A stretch of DNA of 64,000 nt from CAVSVP01 sp963731125 (GCA_963731125.1 CAVSVP010000005.1:47499-111498); one strand, 5' to 3'. Positions 37,431-47,422 are shown, numbered from the stretch's first letter. Made by a program: numbers and translations. Notes: generated by a model not told the origin, from the letters alone.

Positions 37431-37539
37431 TTTATTCTCAATCGATCAAACACTTATATATCGAAATCAGGTTATGTCTAATAATGCTTGATTGGGTAGA
37501 TCTTATCAAAGCAGCTCGATCAAGAGGTAATGGAGATTG

Positions 37540-38883
37540 TTACGGATAACGGTTGTCGTCCAGGCGGTTGGCGAGAGCCTGTACCTGCGGTGCAATAGTG
37601 ATGGAATAAGGAGGGGAGGTTTGTAGAGCACGCAACGCAGGGGGCAAAGTGACGATCTCATGTTGAACCCGCTCCCGTATGGTAGCCAAGGATTCCCCTG
37701 GCGCAAGACGTTGGCCGTGGCGCATAACGAGTTGCAGGAGGGGTAGCCCCGGTTGCGGGTGATCTGCTAATCCCAGACAATCTGCCGCTAGCATGCCGTC
37801 CTCTTGAAAACGCCGATATACCTGCTTACGCCCGGGCCAAGTGGCTTTTCCCTCGGAGCGCTTGCGGCGTGGAATCCCAGCGTACTCTTGTAGCTTGTAG
37901 ACACAGTCCAGAGAAGGGACGTCCTCGGAAATATTCAGCCGGGTACCGATGCCGAAACCGTCGATGGGTGCTTGTGCTTCCTCCAAGAGGACTTTGAGGC
38001 GATATTCATCCAAGTCGCCGCTGCAGAAGATAGTGACGTCGTGTAATCCTCCTTTATCCAGTATGTGCCGGACTCTACGGGCATGCTCGGCAAGATCACC
38101 GCTATCTAACCGGACTCCTTTAATAATAATACCCTGTTGTTTGAGGCGGGACCCAAGATGAACCACTTTCTGAGCCGCCGCCTCGGTATCATAGGTATCA
38201 ATAAGCAGTACGACGTTGTCTGGCCGAGCATAAGCGAAATGGGCAAAGGCATCCTCTTCGCGGTCATGGGCCTGCACCAAAGAATGCGCCATGGTGCCGA
38301 ATATAGGGATACCGAATCGCATTCCTGCCAACACCGTGGCCGTACCCGCAAAACCGGCCAGATAATTGGCGCGGGCTGCGAGTAACCCAGCCTCAGCGCC
38401 ATGAGCCCGGCGCAGGCCAAAATCCACCAACAGTTTATCGGGAGCGGCCAACACACAGCGTGCCGCCTTGGAGGCGATAAGCGTTTGCAAGTGTATTAAG
38501 TTGATCAGGCGGCTTTCCACTAATTGGGCCTGGGGTAAGGGAGCGATAACTTGCAAAATAGGCTCGTTGGCAAAGACAACAGTACCTTCAGGCAGGGCGT
38601 ATACTTCACCGGTAAAGCGCAGCCGGCTGAGGTAAGTTACGAAGTCTTGGCTAAAGCGTCCGCAACCGGCTAACCACTCGAGTTCTTCAGGGGAAAAGCG
38701 CAAATTTTCCAAATAATCCAGGGCTTGCTCCAAGCCGGCGGCGATCAAAAAACCACGCTTGGCAGGCAACCGCCGTACAAACAATTCGAATACGGCGGTG
38801 TCTTCCATGCCTTGGTTATGGTAAACATGGAGCATGGTGAGTTGATAAAAATCAGTCAGCAATACGCTATTGCTGAGATCCAT
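37540..38883 (-). CDS. pncB: Nicotinate phosphoribosyltransferase
   Basis: A 447-residue enzyme making nicotinate mononucleotide from nicotinate and PRPP in NAD salvage. Seen are LLTDFYQLTMLHVY at the N terminus, FGLRRAHGAEAG, FGIPIFGTMAHSLVQAH with the histidine region involved in ATP-coupled activation, and GVRLDSGDLAEHAR. It starts at an ATG that overlaps the pncA stop (TAATG), so the pair is translationally coupled. Confidence 0.93.
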   Translation of the reverse strand: MDLSNSVLLTDFYQLTMLHVYHNQGMEDTAVFELFVRRLPAKRGFLIAAGLEQALDYLENLRFSPEELEWLAGCGRFSQDFVTYLSRLRFTGEVYALPEGTVVFANEPILQVIAPLPQAQLVESRLINLIHLQTLIASKAARCVLAAPDKLLVDFGLRRAHGAEAGLLAARANYLAGFAGTATVLAGMRFGIPIFGTMAHSLVQAHDREEDAFAHFAYARPDNVVLLIDTYDTEAAAQKVVHLGSRLKQQGIIIKGVRLDSGDLAEHARRVRHILDKGGLHDVTIFCSGDLDEYRLKVLLEEAQAPIDGFGIGTRLNISEDVPSLDCVYKLQEYAGIPRRKRSEGKATWPGRKQVYRRFQEDGMLAADCLGLADHPQPGLPLLQLVMRHGQRLAPGESLATIRERVQHEIVTLPPALRALQTSPPYSITIAPQVQALANRLDDNRYP

Positions 38884-39476
38884 TACACCACCTCGGCCAG
38901 GCCGGTGGGAATAGCGCCCTGCCGCCGCATTTCAGCGATAGCCTTGGTGTCGTCGCCTGGCTGCAGATTGACCGCACGAATGGCGTCCTCTAAGAGCAGG
39001 ACCTTAAAACCCAACTTCAGGGCATCCCGTACGGTATTTAATACGCAGTAGTCTGTTGCCAACCCGCCAATAAAAACTCGCTTGACGCCTTCCTTGCGCA
39101 GTCGCTCGGCAAGATCGGTATCCTCAAAGCCCGAATACGCATCTTTGTCCCTACGGGTGCCTTTGGAAATAATAGTAAACTTCTCGGCATCCGGCAGTCG
39201 TAAGCCAGGTGCAAAATCGGCACCCAAGCTACCGGCTACGCAATGAGGTGGCCATGGACCACTCTGGGCCTGAAAAGAACAATGATCCGGAGTGTGCCAG
39301 TCGCGCGTTGCGTAAATAGGCAAGTTATGCTGCAAAAAGACATCAATGTAATCGTTAAAGATTGGTACGATGACATCGCCTTCTGTTACTGCTAGGTTAC
39401 CGCCAGGAAGGAAATCGTTTTGCATGTCAACGATGATTAAGGCATCGCCTTTACTGGGGTGTAGAGTATTTAGCAT
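38883..39476 (-). CDS. pncA: Nicotinamidase
   Basis: A 197-residue isochorismatase-fold amidase that hydrolyses nicotinamide to nicotinate. The catalytic triad is visible: aspartate in LIIVDMQNDFLPGG, lysine in ISKGTRRDKDAYSGF and cysteine in GLATDYCVLNTV. Metal ligands are in RDWHTPDHCSF. Its product feeds the coupled pncB gene. Clear identity, normal length. Confidence 0.95.
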   Translation of the reverse strand: MLNTLHPSKGDALIIVDMQNDFLPGGNLAVTEGDVIVPIFNDYIDVFLQHNLPIYATRDWHTPDHCSFQAQSGPWPPHCVAGSLGADFAPGLRLPDAEKFTIISKGTRRDKDAYSGFEDTDLAERLRKEGVKRVFIGGLATDYCVLNTVRDALKLGFKVLLLEDAIRAVNLQPGDDTKAIAEMRRQGAIPTGLAEVV

Positions 39477-39675
39477 GATGATTCACCTGGTAAGTTAAAA
39501 ACAGGGAGTAAAGAAACATTAGCAGCTTGCAGGCTGTTTTGAAAAATGCCCTATAACAATGATACCCGTTACTCCTGCAAGGGTTCCGTAAGGCTATGGG
39601 TATTTCTCGAGGATCGAAATGAGGCGGCCTAATACTAACCCTCCATGTCACGCGCAACTTGAGAGAAATTTGCTA

Positions 39676-40461
39676 ATGACCTCCATTGCCAGTATCCAGT
39701 CTATTTTGACCAACGTTCAGGACGGTATTCTGACGCTGCAAATCAATCGTCCGGAGAGAAAGAATGCGCTCACCGCGGCGATGTACGCGGCGCTTGCCGA
39801 AGCCGTTGGGTTGGGGGAACGGAATTCTGCTGTTCGTGTTATGTTGCTAACGGGTACGGAGAATTGCTTTACCAGCGGGAATGATTTAGCGGATTTTATG
39901 GATAATCCGCCCACCGATGATAATAGCCCCGTGTTCCGCTTTCTCACCGCCCTTGCTCAGGCCAAAAAACCGATTCTTGCCGCTGTGAACGGTCCTGCAA
40001 TAGGTATCGGTACGACGCTTTTGCTGCATTGCGATTTGGTCTATGCCGGTGCCAGTGCAACTTTCCGGTTGCCCTTTAGTCGCTTGGGGTTATGTCCAGA
40101 AGCGGGCTCCAGCCTGTTGTTACCGCTACGGATAGGTTATTCACGGGCGGCTGAATTGATGCTGCTAGGCGAGCCGTTTACCGCCGAACGGGCATTGGCA
40201 CTGGGATTGGTTAATGGCGTTTATGACACATCGACGGTGGTCAAAGAAGCGTTGCAAAAAGCGAGACATATTGCAGCGCAACCCTTTGCTTCTGTGCTCC
40301 TCACTAAGGCACTGATGAAGCAAGGTAATGCCGAGGCCTTACAAGCGGTGATGTCTGTCGAGGGAAAGCATTTCATCGAACGCTTACAGTCTCCGGAAGC
40401 CGCCGAGGCATTCCAGGCGTTTTTGGAACATCGACAGCCTGATTTTTCGCGTTTTCAATAA
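39676..40461 (+). CDS. Enoyl-CoA hydratase/isomerase family protein
   Basis: A 261-residue crotonase-fold protein from ATG 39676 (MTSIASIQSIL). Oxyanion-hole regions are NCFTSGNDLADF and AAVNGPAIGIGTTLLLHCDL. The position that is glutamate in hydratases is in RLGLCPEAGSS, which keeps PEAGSS as seen in enoyl-CoA isomerase/hydratase relatives. It may act on a fatty acyl-CoA or an aromatic-pathway intermediate. Isolated, so the substrate is unknown. Confidence 0.87.
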   Translation: MTSIASIQSILTNVQDGILTLQINRPERKNALTAAMYAALAEAVGLGERNSAVRVMLLTGTENCFTSGNDLADFMDNPPTDDNSPVFRFLTALAQAKKPILAAVNGPAIGIGTTLLLHCDLVYAGASATFRLPFSRLGLCPEAGSSLLLPLRIGYSRAAELMLLGEPFTAERALALGLVNGVYDTSTVVKEALQKARHIAAQPFASVLLTKALMKQGNAEALQAVMSVEGKHFIERLQSPEAAEAFQAFLEHRQPDFSRFQ

Positions 40462-40528
40462 CCATATTCATGCTCTTTTCCAGTCGATTTTTAATCCCGA
40501 ATGAGACCAGAACGGTAGAATAATCAAC

Positions 40529-41329
40529 ATGGCTAAAAAATATCGCAAATTGGCAATACTGGTTGCAACGGTATTCTTCATCATCGCCTGTGGTACAGCG
40601 CAGAATACGGCGGACGTGGAAAGCTCTTCCGTTGAACCTCTGCGGGTAGGCATAACGTCTGATTATCCTCCATTGATTTTCAGGGTGGGTAAGTTAGAAG
40701 ATAAGATCGTTGGAATTGAAGCGGATCTGGCACGTCAACTCGCCAAAGAACTCAACAGGTCCGTTCGCTTTGTTGAAATGCCGTGGGAGTATCAAATTCC
40801 AAGTCTTTTAGCAGGGAAAACGGATATCATTATGTCTGGAATGACGGTAACGGATGCCAGGAAAGTTCGTATTAATTTTACAGAGCCTTACCTTAAAACC
40901 GGTTTATCTGTCTTGATGCGTTCTGAAGACTTTTCAGCCTATCAATCGTCTGAGGGCCAGTTGCAAGGGTTTACGAGTATTGGGGTGCAAAAGGGCACAA
41001 CCGGTGATGTCTTTGTCCAGCAACATTTTCCGAATGTAAATAAAGTTCCGTTATTAGAGATCAGAGATGTGCCCCCTGAACTAAAAAGAAGGAGCATTGA
41101 TCTTTTTGTTCATGATACGCCTGCGATTATGTGGCTCACTTCTGCTAACGAGGGAGATTTTTCCGCCTTAAAGTTGCCTTCGCAAGAGCAATGGTACGCG
41201 TGGGGCATTAGACGGGATAACGCAGAATTAATCACGTCGGTAAACAAAATACTCACTCACTGGAAGGCCAATGGAACGTTGGATCAAACAGTGAAACGTT
41301 GGCTTCCCAACTTACAAACGGTGGAATAG
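40529..41329 (+). CDS. Amino-acid-type extracellular solute-binding lipoprotein (family 3)
   Basis: A 266-residue SBP family 3 protein. The N terminus KYRKLAILVATVFFIIACG is a lipoprotein signal with the cysteine at about residue 21. The mature part has PLRVGITSDYPPLIF, IVGIEADLARQLAKEL, GKTDIIMSGMTVTDARK and FTEPYLKTGLSVL, all typical of periplasmic polar amino acid receptors. No permease or ATPase of that class is nearby, so it may serve a distant transporter or act as a sensor. Confidence 0.87.
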   Translation: MAKKYRKLAILVATVFFIIACGTAQNTADVESSSVEPLRVGITSDYPPLIFRVGKLEDKIVGIEADLARQLAKELNRSVRFVEMPWEYQIPSLLAGKTDIIMSGMTVTDARKVRINFTEPYLKTGLSVLMRSEDFSAYQSSEGQLQGFTSIGVQKGTTGDVFVQQHFPNVNKVPLLEIRDVPPELKRRSIDLFVHDTPAIMWLTSANEGDFSALKLPSQEQWYAWGIRRDNAELITSVNKILTHWKANGTLDQTVKRWLPNLQTVE

Positions 41330-41415
41330 CGTAACTAAACGCATGGGGGGTGTAAACGCTCTCTCCACCGGCCGTCCCTGGCAAGATATCACGACTGACA
41401 TAAGCGGAAAAAGCG

Positions 41416-42702
41416 TTACCAGCCGCCACGGCGTTTAATGAGCTGGAGCTGATCCTGGAGGGCGGCGAGACTGTCGGGGGCGGACGCGGCGCCGAGCAGG
41501 GTACGGTGCACGGCCTCCCAGAAGCGGGTGGAGACGGCCATGTACTGCGCGCCGGTGGCAAGCGTGGGGCGGGCGACGGCGGCTTGCAGCAGGGGAAGCA
41601 GCTGGGCGAAGAAGGGGTTGGCGCGCAGCACCTCGGGATCGTCGTAGAGCGCTGCCAGCGTTGGCGCGTAAGCCCCGGCGATGGCACGCTGTTTCTGCAC
41701 GGCGGCGCTGGTGAGATAGCGCACCAGCTCGGCGGCCTCGGCGGGATGGCGGGAGAACTTGGAAACGGCGAGCTGCCAGCCGCCGAGGGTGCCGGCGGCC
41801 TGCCCGGCGGGGCCGCCGCGGGGCAGGGCGGTCACGCCGACCTGCCCGGCCACGGCGCTGTCGGGGGCATTGAGCAGCGCCCAGGCATAGGGCCAGTTAC
41901 GCATGAACACGGCCTGACCCAGCTGGAAGGTATTGAGCGCCAGTTCCTCGTCAAAGGAGGTGACCCGCTCGGGGGCGAGCAGTCCCACCCAACTGGCGGC
42001 CCGCGCCAGGGCCAGCACCGCCTGGGGGTTATTGACGGTGATGGTGCCGTCATTCTTGACAATGGTGCCGCCTCCGTAGGCATTAAGCCACTCCAGGGCG
42101 TTGCAGGTCAGCCCTTCATAGGCGCCGCCCTGAAACACATAGCCCCACAGGGCCGGGTTACCGTCCGCCCGCTCGGCGCTTTGGATCGCCAGCGCCACCT
42201 CCGCCAGTGTCGCCCAGTCGCGGGGTACGGCAAAACCATGCTGTTCCAGCAGGTCTTTGCGGTAATACAGCAGCCCCACGTCGGTAAACCACGGCAGCCC
42301 CACCAGCCGCCCGTCCACCGTGTTATGGGTGATCAAATTGGGAATGTGTTGGGCAATCTCTTCCGGCGGCACGAATTCCCGCAGATCCAGAAAATACTCA
42401 CTCAGCAGCGCCGGCCAGATAATGTCAATCTGATAGACATCTACCCGCGGATCGCTATTGCCCAGATCGATCAGATACTTGAAATAGCGTTCATTGGTGC
42501 GCTGCGGCGGGCTGCTCACCCGCACCTGATGCCCGCTCTGCTGCGCCCAGGCTTGCGTGGCCTGTTCGCACAGCGCCCGCTCTTGGCCCACCGCCCCGCA
42601 GGAGATGGTCAGTTCCACCGCCCCCACCGGCAGCGCCAGCCCATACCCTACCAGCAGAATCATGCCCCATTGCCGTAGCAACCTCATGGTGGTTTTCCTC
42701 AT
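41416..42702 (-). CDS. ABC transporter sugar-binding protein (family 1), paralogue 1
   Basis: A 428-residue periplasmic protein with signal peptide LLRQWGMILLVGYGLALPVGA. The mature start ELTISCGAVGQERALCEQA closely parallels the two paralogues at 45825 and 47783, and all three share DVYQIDIIWP, GLPWFTDVGLLYYR and FMRNWPYAW. Two cysteines near the mature N terminus are conserved in all three. It is MalE-like in fold. Base composition looks more GC-rich than its paralogues. Located 70 bases downstream of the ATPase gene, so probably the distal gene of the transporter operon. Confidence 0.88.
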   Translation of the reverse strand: MRKTTMRLLRQWGMILLVGYGLALPVGAVELTISCGAVGQERALCEQATQAWAQQSGHQVRVSSPPQRTNERYFKYLIDLGNSDPRVDVYQIDIIWPALLSEYFLDLREFVPPEEIAQHIPNLITHNTVDGRLVGLPWFTDVGLLYYRKDLLEQHGFAVPRDWATLAEVALAIQSAERADGNPALWGYVFQGGAYEGLTCNALEWLNAYGGGTIVKNDGTITVNNPQAVLALARAASWVGLLAPERVTSFDEELALNTFQLGQAVFMRNWPYAWALLNAPDSAVAGQVGVTALPRGGPAGQAAGTLGGWQLAVSKFSRHPAEAAELVRYLTSAAVQKQRAIAGAYAPTLAALYDDPEVLRANPFFAQLLPLLQAAVARPTLATGAQYMAVSTRFWEAVHRTLLGAASAPDSLAALQDQLQLIKRRGGW

Positions 42703-42772
42703 TAGTATTAATTCGCTTTTAGTGATGGTGCTTCCAGGGTACTTTTTGAATGTTGGTGAGCTATTTGAAGCT

Positions 42773-43942
42773 TTATTGTGTAGAGTCTGACTTCAGCATC
42801 GGTTTGGTTTGGCTCTCTGGGTGGATCATGCGTTTATAGGCCCGATCCTGATCATTAAATAAATGACAATGCTCCGCCGGAAAACTGATGGTAAGCACAT
42901 CACCCATCTCGACTGGAGTATCGCCTGACTGCCGGACAACCACATGGCCGTCCACGCCCTGGACCGTCAGATAAATGAAAGACGCTTCGCCCAAATGCTC
43001 GAGATATAACACCTCTCCCTTCGTGGAGCCGTTGCCGGTATCGCCGAGGACGAGATGCTCAGGGCGGATTCCTAAGGTCGTTTTGGCACCGGGCTGTGCT
43101 TCACTGGCGTTGACAGCAGCGCTCACTGTCGCACCATCAGGCAGCGTAAGTTTAGCCAAGTTAGGGTCAGCGTGCGTCAGTTCGGCCGGAAGAAAATTCA
43201 TCTTTGGTGAACCGATAAAGCCGGCGACAAAGAGATTGGTAGGAAAATGATACAGCTCCAGGGGTGCTCCCACTTGGGCTACACTGCCCTCGGTGAACAC
43301 TGCCTTGCCGGCATTCAATAGCACGATCTTGTCAGCCAACGTCATGGCTTCCACTTGGTCATGGGTGACATAAATCATACTGGTGGTCTCTGCCATGTCC
43401 CTGTGTAACTTGGAAATCTCGATCCGAGTTTGAACACGCAGCGCAGCGTCGAGGTTGGACAGCGGTTCATCAAAGAGAAAAACGCCCGGATTGCGGACAA
43501 TGGCGCGCCCGATGGCAACCCGTTGCCGTTGGCCACCGGATAATTCTTTAGGCAGACGTTGCAGTAAATGCTCAATTTGCAGGATTCGCGCGGCCTTGCG
43601 AACGCGGTCGTCAATGGTTTCTTGGCTTTCCTTAGCCAGTTTCAAGCCGAAGGCCATATTGTCATAGATGGTCATATGGGGGTAGAGCGCATAGGATTGA
43701 AACACCATAGCGACTCCCCGCTGCGCTGGCGGCAGATCATTAACCCGTTTACCGCCGATATACATATCACCAGAGCTGATATCCTCCAGACCGGCGACGA
43801 GGCGTAGCAGCGTGGATTTGCCGCATCCTGAAGGGCCTACGAAAACAACGAAATCACCCTCATCGATATCCAAGTCGACGTTCTGGATGACCTTGACGTC
43901 GCCGAACTCCTTGGACACTTTACGCATACGAATTTCTGACAT
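42773..43942 (-). CDS. MalK/UgpC-type ABC transporter ATPase
   Basis: About 389 residues from ATG 43942 (MSEIRMRKVSKEFGDV), preceded by AAGGGG. Walker A is GPSGCGKSTLL, the Q-loop is VFQSYALYPHM, the ABC signature is LSGGQRQRVAIGRA, Walker B is VFLFDEP and the switch histidine is in VTHDQVEAM. The C-terminal TOBE/regulatory domain (LGIRPEHLVLG) is the type found in sugar importers. Energises the two permeases encoded next to it. Confidence 0.95.
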   Translation of the reverse strand: MSEIRMRKVSKEFGDVKVIQNVDLDIDEGDFVVFVGPSGCGKSTLLRLVAGLEDISSGDMYIGGKRVNDLPPAQRGVAMVFQSYALYPHMTIYDNMAFGLKLAKESQETIDDRVRKAARILQIEHLLQRLPKELSGGQRQRVAIGRAIVRNPGVFLFDEPLSNLDAALRVQTRIEISKLHRDMAETTSMIYVTHDQVEAMTLADKIVLLNAGKAVFTEGSVAQVGAPLELYHFPTNLFVAGFIGSPKMNFLPAELTHADPNLAKLTLPDGATVSAAVNASEAQPGAKTTLGIRPEHLVLGDTGNGSTKGEVLYLEHLGEASFIYLTVQGVDGHVVVRQSGDTPVEMGDVLTISFPAEHCHLFNDQDRAYKRMIHPESQTKPMLKSDSTQ

Positions 43943-43984
43943 TGGTAAATTACCCCTTATCAATAAGTAGCTTATATCGCGATA

Positions 43985-44812
43985 TCACCCTTTGACGGCA
44001 CCGGCAGTCAGGCCGGACACGATGCGACGTTGGAAAATCAGCACCAAGACTACCACCGGCACGGTGACGATGACCGAGGCGGCCATAATATTGCCCCAAG
44101 GTAATTCGAACTGGCTGGCGCCGCTAATCAGCGCAATGGCTACGGGCACCGTACGCATCTCATTAGTCAGGGTGAAGGTAAGCGCAAACAGGAACTCGTT
44201 CCAGGCCGCGATAAAGGCGAGCAGGCCTGTTGTTACCAGAGCCGGCCACATCAGGGGCATAAAGACTTTGGTAATAATATCCCAGGGCTTGGCTCCGTCC
44301 ATGATCGCCGCTTCTTCCAATTCTTTGGGTAGATCCCGCATAAAAGTCGTCAGTACCCACACGGTAAAGGGCAGAGTAAAGATCGTATAGGAGATCACTA
44401 GACCCGCTAAATTATTATATAGTCCTAGGCCTCTGATCAGCTCGAACATGCCCGATAGTACCGCTACCTGAGGAAACATGGAGACGCCTAGAATGGTTAG
44501 CAGCAGTAATCCGCGCCCCCGAAATTGCACACGGCCTAGTGCGAAAGCGGCGGTTACTCCGAAGAATATGGATAGCGCCACCACCGAAAAAGAGACGATG
44601 ACAGAGTTGAGAATGTTTCGCGCAAAGGGCTGTTCGCGAAAAATAGATATGTAATTGTCCCACTGCCAATGCACGGGAAAATAATTGACGCTGAACAACT
44701 GCGAGCCGGATTTCAGCGAAGAAACGATGGCGTAGTAGAAAGGAAACACCGTATATAAAATGACTACCGCCACCAGCAGGTAAAACCCGAACATACCAAA
44801 CATGCGTTTCAT
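43985..44812 (-). CDS. MalG-type sugar ABC transporter permease
   Basis: A 275-residue inner-membrane protein with six hydrophobic segments, starting MKRMFGMFGFYLLVAVVILY. The cytoplasmic coupling loop is EEAAIMDGAKPWDIITKVFMP (EAA motif). C-terminal TLTNEMRTVPVAIALI and GAVKG end are typical of MalG-like subunits. Its ATG follows the stop of the upstream permease directly (TAG-ATG), so the two subunits are made together. Confidence 0.93.
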   Translation of the reverse strand: MKRMFGMFGFYLLVAVVILYTVFPFYYAIVSSLKSGSQLFSVNYFPVHWQWDNYISIFREQPFARNILNSVIVSFSVVALSIFFGVTAAFALGRVQFRGRGLLLLTILGVSMFPQVAVLSGMFELIRGLGLYNNLAGLVISYTIFTLPFTVWVLTTFMRDLPKELEEAAIMDGAKPWDIITKVFMPLMWPALVTTGLLAFIAAWNEFLFALTFTLTNEMRTVPVAIALISGASQFELPWGNIMAASVIVTVPVVVLVLIFQRRIVSGLTAGAVKG

Positions 44813-45733
44813 CTATCTGCTCCCGTCGAAACGAACGCGTCCAAAGCCGATATACAAAATGGTGCACAGGGCCACCATGAAAAATAGCAGCGTCGAGGCC
44901 GCTGAGCCATAGCCGACTTCTTGAAAATCCACAAGTTGCTGACGCGCATAGACCGACATAGACATGGTGTCCCTGCTATTGGAGGTCAGCACATAAATCA
45001 GATCGAAGATACGCAGGGCATCCAGTATCCGAAAAATAACGGCCACCATTAACGCCGGTTTAATTAGGGGAAGCGTGACTTTAAAGAAAACGCGTACGGG
45101 ATGAATGCCGTCCACTTTGGCCGCTTCATAGCAATCCGACGGCAGCATCTGCAGTGCGGCCAGAATGAGCAGCGCCATAAAAGGTGTGGTCTTCCAGACG
45201 TCCACCATGATCACGGCGGTCATCGCCAGGTCGGGATTGGCCGTCCAGGCCAGGGGCTGGGAGATCAAGCCGAGAGACAGCAACATATGGTTGAGAATGC
45301 CGTATTGATCGTTCATCATCCAGCCCCACATTTTGGCAGAGACAATGGTGGGGATGGCCCAGGGAATCAGTACCGCTGTTCGCACTAACGCGCGGCCTCG
45401 AAATGCCGAATTCAAAACCAAGGCGATCGCCATTCCGAGGATGGTTTCTACGGTGACGGAGATCACAGCAAAGTGGAGGGTATTCCAGACTGAGTTCCAC
45501 CATTCCGGATCGGCCAATACGCCAAACCATTCGCCATCATAGTTGGTTAAGTAGTTTTCAAAGCCGATGAATTGATAATTGCCGATGTCCGAAAGATTGG
45601 CATCGGTAAGGCTGAACCACATCGTCTGTAGCAGCGGCCAGCCCGCCACCATCGCTAAAATAATTAACATCGGTGTGAGAAACAGCCAGGCCGCCCGCAC
45701 CCGGCTGCGCGTCAGTTGGGATTTTGTCGCCAT
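44813..45733 (-). CDS. MalF-type sugar ABC transporter permease
   Basis: About 306 residues from ATG 45733 (MATKSQLTRSRVRAAWLFL), behind AGGGGAGGA; an upstream start at 45772 is less likely. Six membrane segments; EAA loop in YEAAKVDGIHPVRVFFKVTLP. Forms the heterodimeric channel with the next gene's product. The first segment (AWLFLTPMLIILAMVAGWPL) is the usual MalF/UgpA N terminus. Confidence 0.93.
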   Translation of the reverse strand: MATKSQLTRSRVRAAWLFLTPMLIILAMVAGWPLLQTMWFSLTDANLSDIGNYQFIGFENYLTNYDGEWFGVLADPEWWNSVWNTLHFAVISVTVETILGMAIALVLNSAFRGRALVRTAVLIPWAIPTIVSAKMWGWMMNDQYGILNHMLLSLGLISQPLAWTANPDLAMTAVIMVDVWKTTPFMALLILAALQMLPSDCYEAAKVDGIHPVRVFFKVTLPLIKPALMVAVIFRILDALRIFDLIYVLTSNSRDTMSMSVYARQQLVDFQEVGYGSAASTLLFFMVALCTILYIGFGRVRFDGSR

Positions 45734-45824
45734 TGCCCCGTCCTCCCCTGAAAGCCGTATAAAGTCAATCAAGCATCGCCACGGTGCAGTCAGTGCCGCA
45801 CCGTATTTGTAGCTATTGAGCTGG

Positions 45825-47099
45825 TTACCATCGACCGCCGCGACTCAGACGTTTGAGAGAGCTTTCAAGCTGAGAGAGGCTGGCCTCGGCATTGCTCTTA
45901 CCGGAGAGCACCGCATGGACAGCGTTCCAAAACTCATTACTGGCCTGGTTGTATTTGGCACCGGTTACGGTGGAGGGGCGGGGCACCGCATTGACAAAGG
46001 TTTCGTATAAATCCTTGAAGAAGGGATTGGCTTTCAGCACTTCTTCGTCTTCATAGAGAGCTGGAATGGTGGGATTGTAAGCGGCTACAATAGCGCGGCG
46101 TTTTTGTTCTTCGGGGCTGGTCAGATATAGCATCAGGTCGGCAGCGATCTCCGGATTCTTGGAATATTTGGAAACCGCCAGATTCCAGCCGCCTAAGGTA
46201 GCGGCATGACGCCCATCTGCGCCGCCTTCGGGCAGTGCGGAGACGCCGACCTTACCTTTAACGGTGCTGCCTTCGCTTTGGGCCAGGGCCCAGGCGTAGG
46301 GCCAGTTACGCATAAACACGGCATTACCGGACTGGAACACACCGCGGGCTTCTTCCTCGGCGTAGTTCAGCACGCCCGTGGGCGAAATGGTGTTGACCCA
46401 GCCGCCTGCCTTGTCGATCGCCGTCACGGCGTCAGGATTGTTAATGGTAATTTTGCCATCGGTGTCCACGATGGTGCCGCCGTTGTGGCTGACCACCCAT
46501 TCCAGGGCATTACAGGTCAGGCCTTCATAGGCTTTGCCTTGCCAGACAAACCCCCACATTTTTGCATTACCGGCCTCGCGTTCGCCCTCCTGAATCTTTT
46601 TGGCGGTCGCCGTTAGTTCATCCCAAGTGCCCGGCGCGGCTTCACCGTACTTTTCCAACAGATCCGTACGGTAATACAACAAGCCGGCATCGGTGAACCA
46701 GGGCATGGCAACCAGACTGCCATCCACCGTATTATTTTCGATAATGGCCGGAAAATGTTTCTCTTCGGCACCGTTTGAATACTGTTTGAGATCAATAAAA
46801 TGATTACCGAGAATACCAGGCCAAATGATGTCAATTTGGAAAATGTCGATATCGGCGGCGCCGGCCGCCAACAGCTGTTGATATAGGGCAAGGCGTTCGG
46901 TAGACGAACTGGGAGTGGAGATAACATTGACGGTATGACCACTTTGCTTTGACCACGCTTCCGCGCCCTCTTTGCAGAGCTGAAGTTCGGCACCCACCGC
47001 TCCACAGGAGATAGAAAGGGTAGCCGCATACACCGCGTTAGCCGTGAACGCTGCTGCTCCAAGAGCGATGGCCCCGAGAGCCTGCTTAGAAATTTTCAT
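45825..47099 (-). CDS. ABC transporter sugar-binding protein (family 1), paralogue 2
   Basis: About 424 residues from ATG 47099 (MKISKQALGAIALGAAAF), preceded by GGAGGAGG. Signal peptide ends near AVYA; the mature start ATLSISCGAVGAELQLCKEG parallels the other two paralogues. First gene of the minus-strand transporter operon (binding protein, two permeases, ATPase, second binding protein). MalE-like fold, with AMPWFTDAGLLYYR and VFMRNWPYAWAL. Likely the primary receptor; the sugar is unknown, though the LamB porin nearby suggests an oligosaccharide. Confidence 0.9.
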   Translation of the reverse strand: MKISKQALGAIALGAAAFTANAVYAATLSISCGAVGAELQLCKEGAEAWSKQSGHTVNVISTPSSSTERLALYQQLLAAGAADIDIFQIDIIWPGILGNHFIDLKQYSNGAEEKHFPAIIENNTVDGSLVAMPWFTDAGLLYYRTDLLEKYGEAAPGTWDELTATAKKIQEGEREAGNAKMWGFVWQGKAYEGLTCNALEWVVSHNGGTIVDTDGKITINNPDAVTAIDKAGGWVNTISPTGVLNYAEEEARGVFQSGNAVFMRNWPYAWALAQSEGSTVKGKVGVSALPEGGADGRHAATLGGWNLAVSKYSKNPEIAADLMLYLTSPEEQKRRAIVAAYNPTIPALYEDEEVLKANPFFKDLYETFVNAVPRPSTVTGAKYNQASNEFWNAVHAVLSGKSNAEASLSQLESSLKRLSRGGRW

Positions 47100-47316
47100 G
47101 CGTCCTCCTCCAAATAGTGATCGAGTGATAACCGATACTGTCCCGTTAATGTTTCTCCGCAAAGGGGATCTGCGGAGAAATCAGGGTGTGTGGATAAACT
47201 TATAATTCGCGTTTTCAACGTTTATTAAAACGTGTTCCTGCACTTGAAAGCATAATACGCGTTGCCCGCTCGTCAACGATACATTGCAAAATAATCGTTA
47301 AAAACATCGAGGTTTT

Positions 47317-47422
47317 TATCGATCTGGAAGCGGTTATCAAGACACGCTGTTAATGCATCCCTGTAGGTTCGACTGCGGCATCCATGCCGCAGACAGTCTT
47401 AATAACCGCTTCCAAATCGATA
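47317..47422. repeat. Palindromic repeat family B, copy 3 (inverted)
   Basis: Arms ATCGATCTGGAAGCGGTTAT and ATAACCGCTTCCAAATCGAT pair, as in the copy at 34821-34926, but the interior (TTAATGCATCCCTGTAGG, then CTGCGGCATCCATGCCGCAG) runs in the opposite direction. Lies in the shared 5' region of two divergent binding-protein genes. Confidence 0.8.

Noticed and set aside
41506..42678. 390-residue plus-strand open frame
   Set aside because: Antisense to the sugar-binding protein, which has a signal peptide and clear paralogues.
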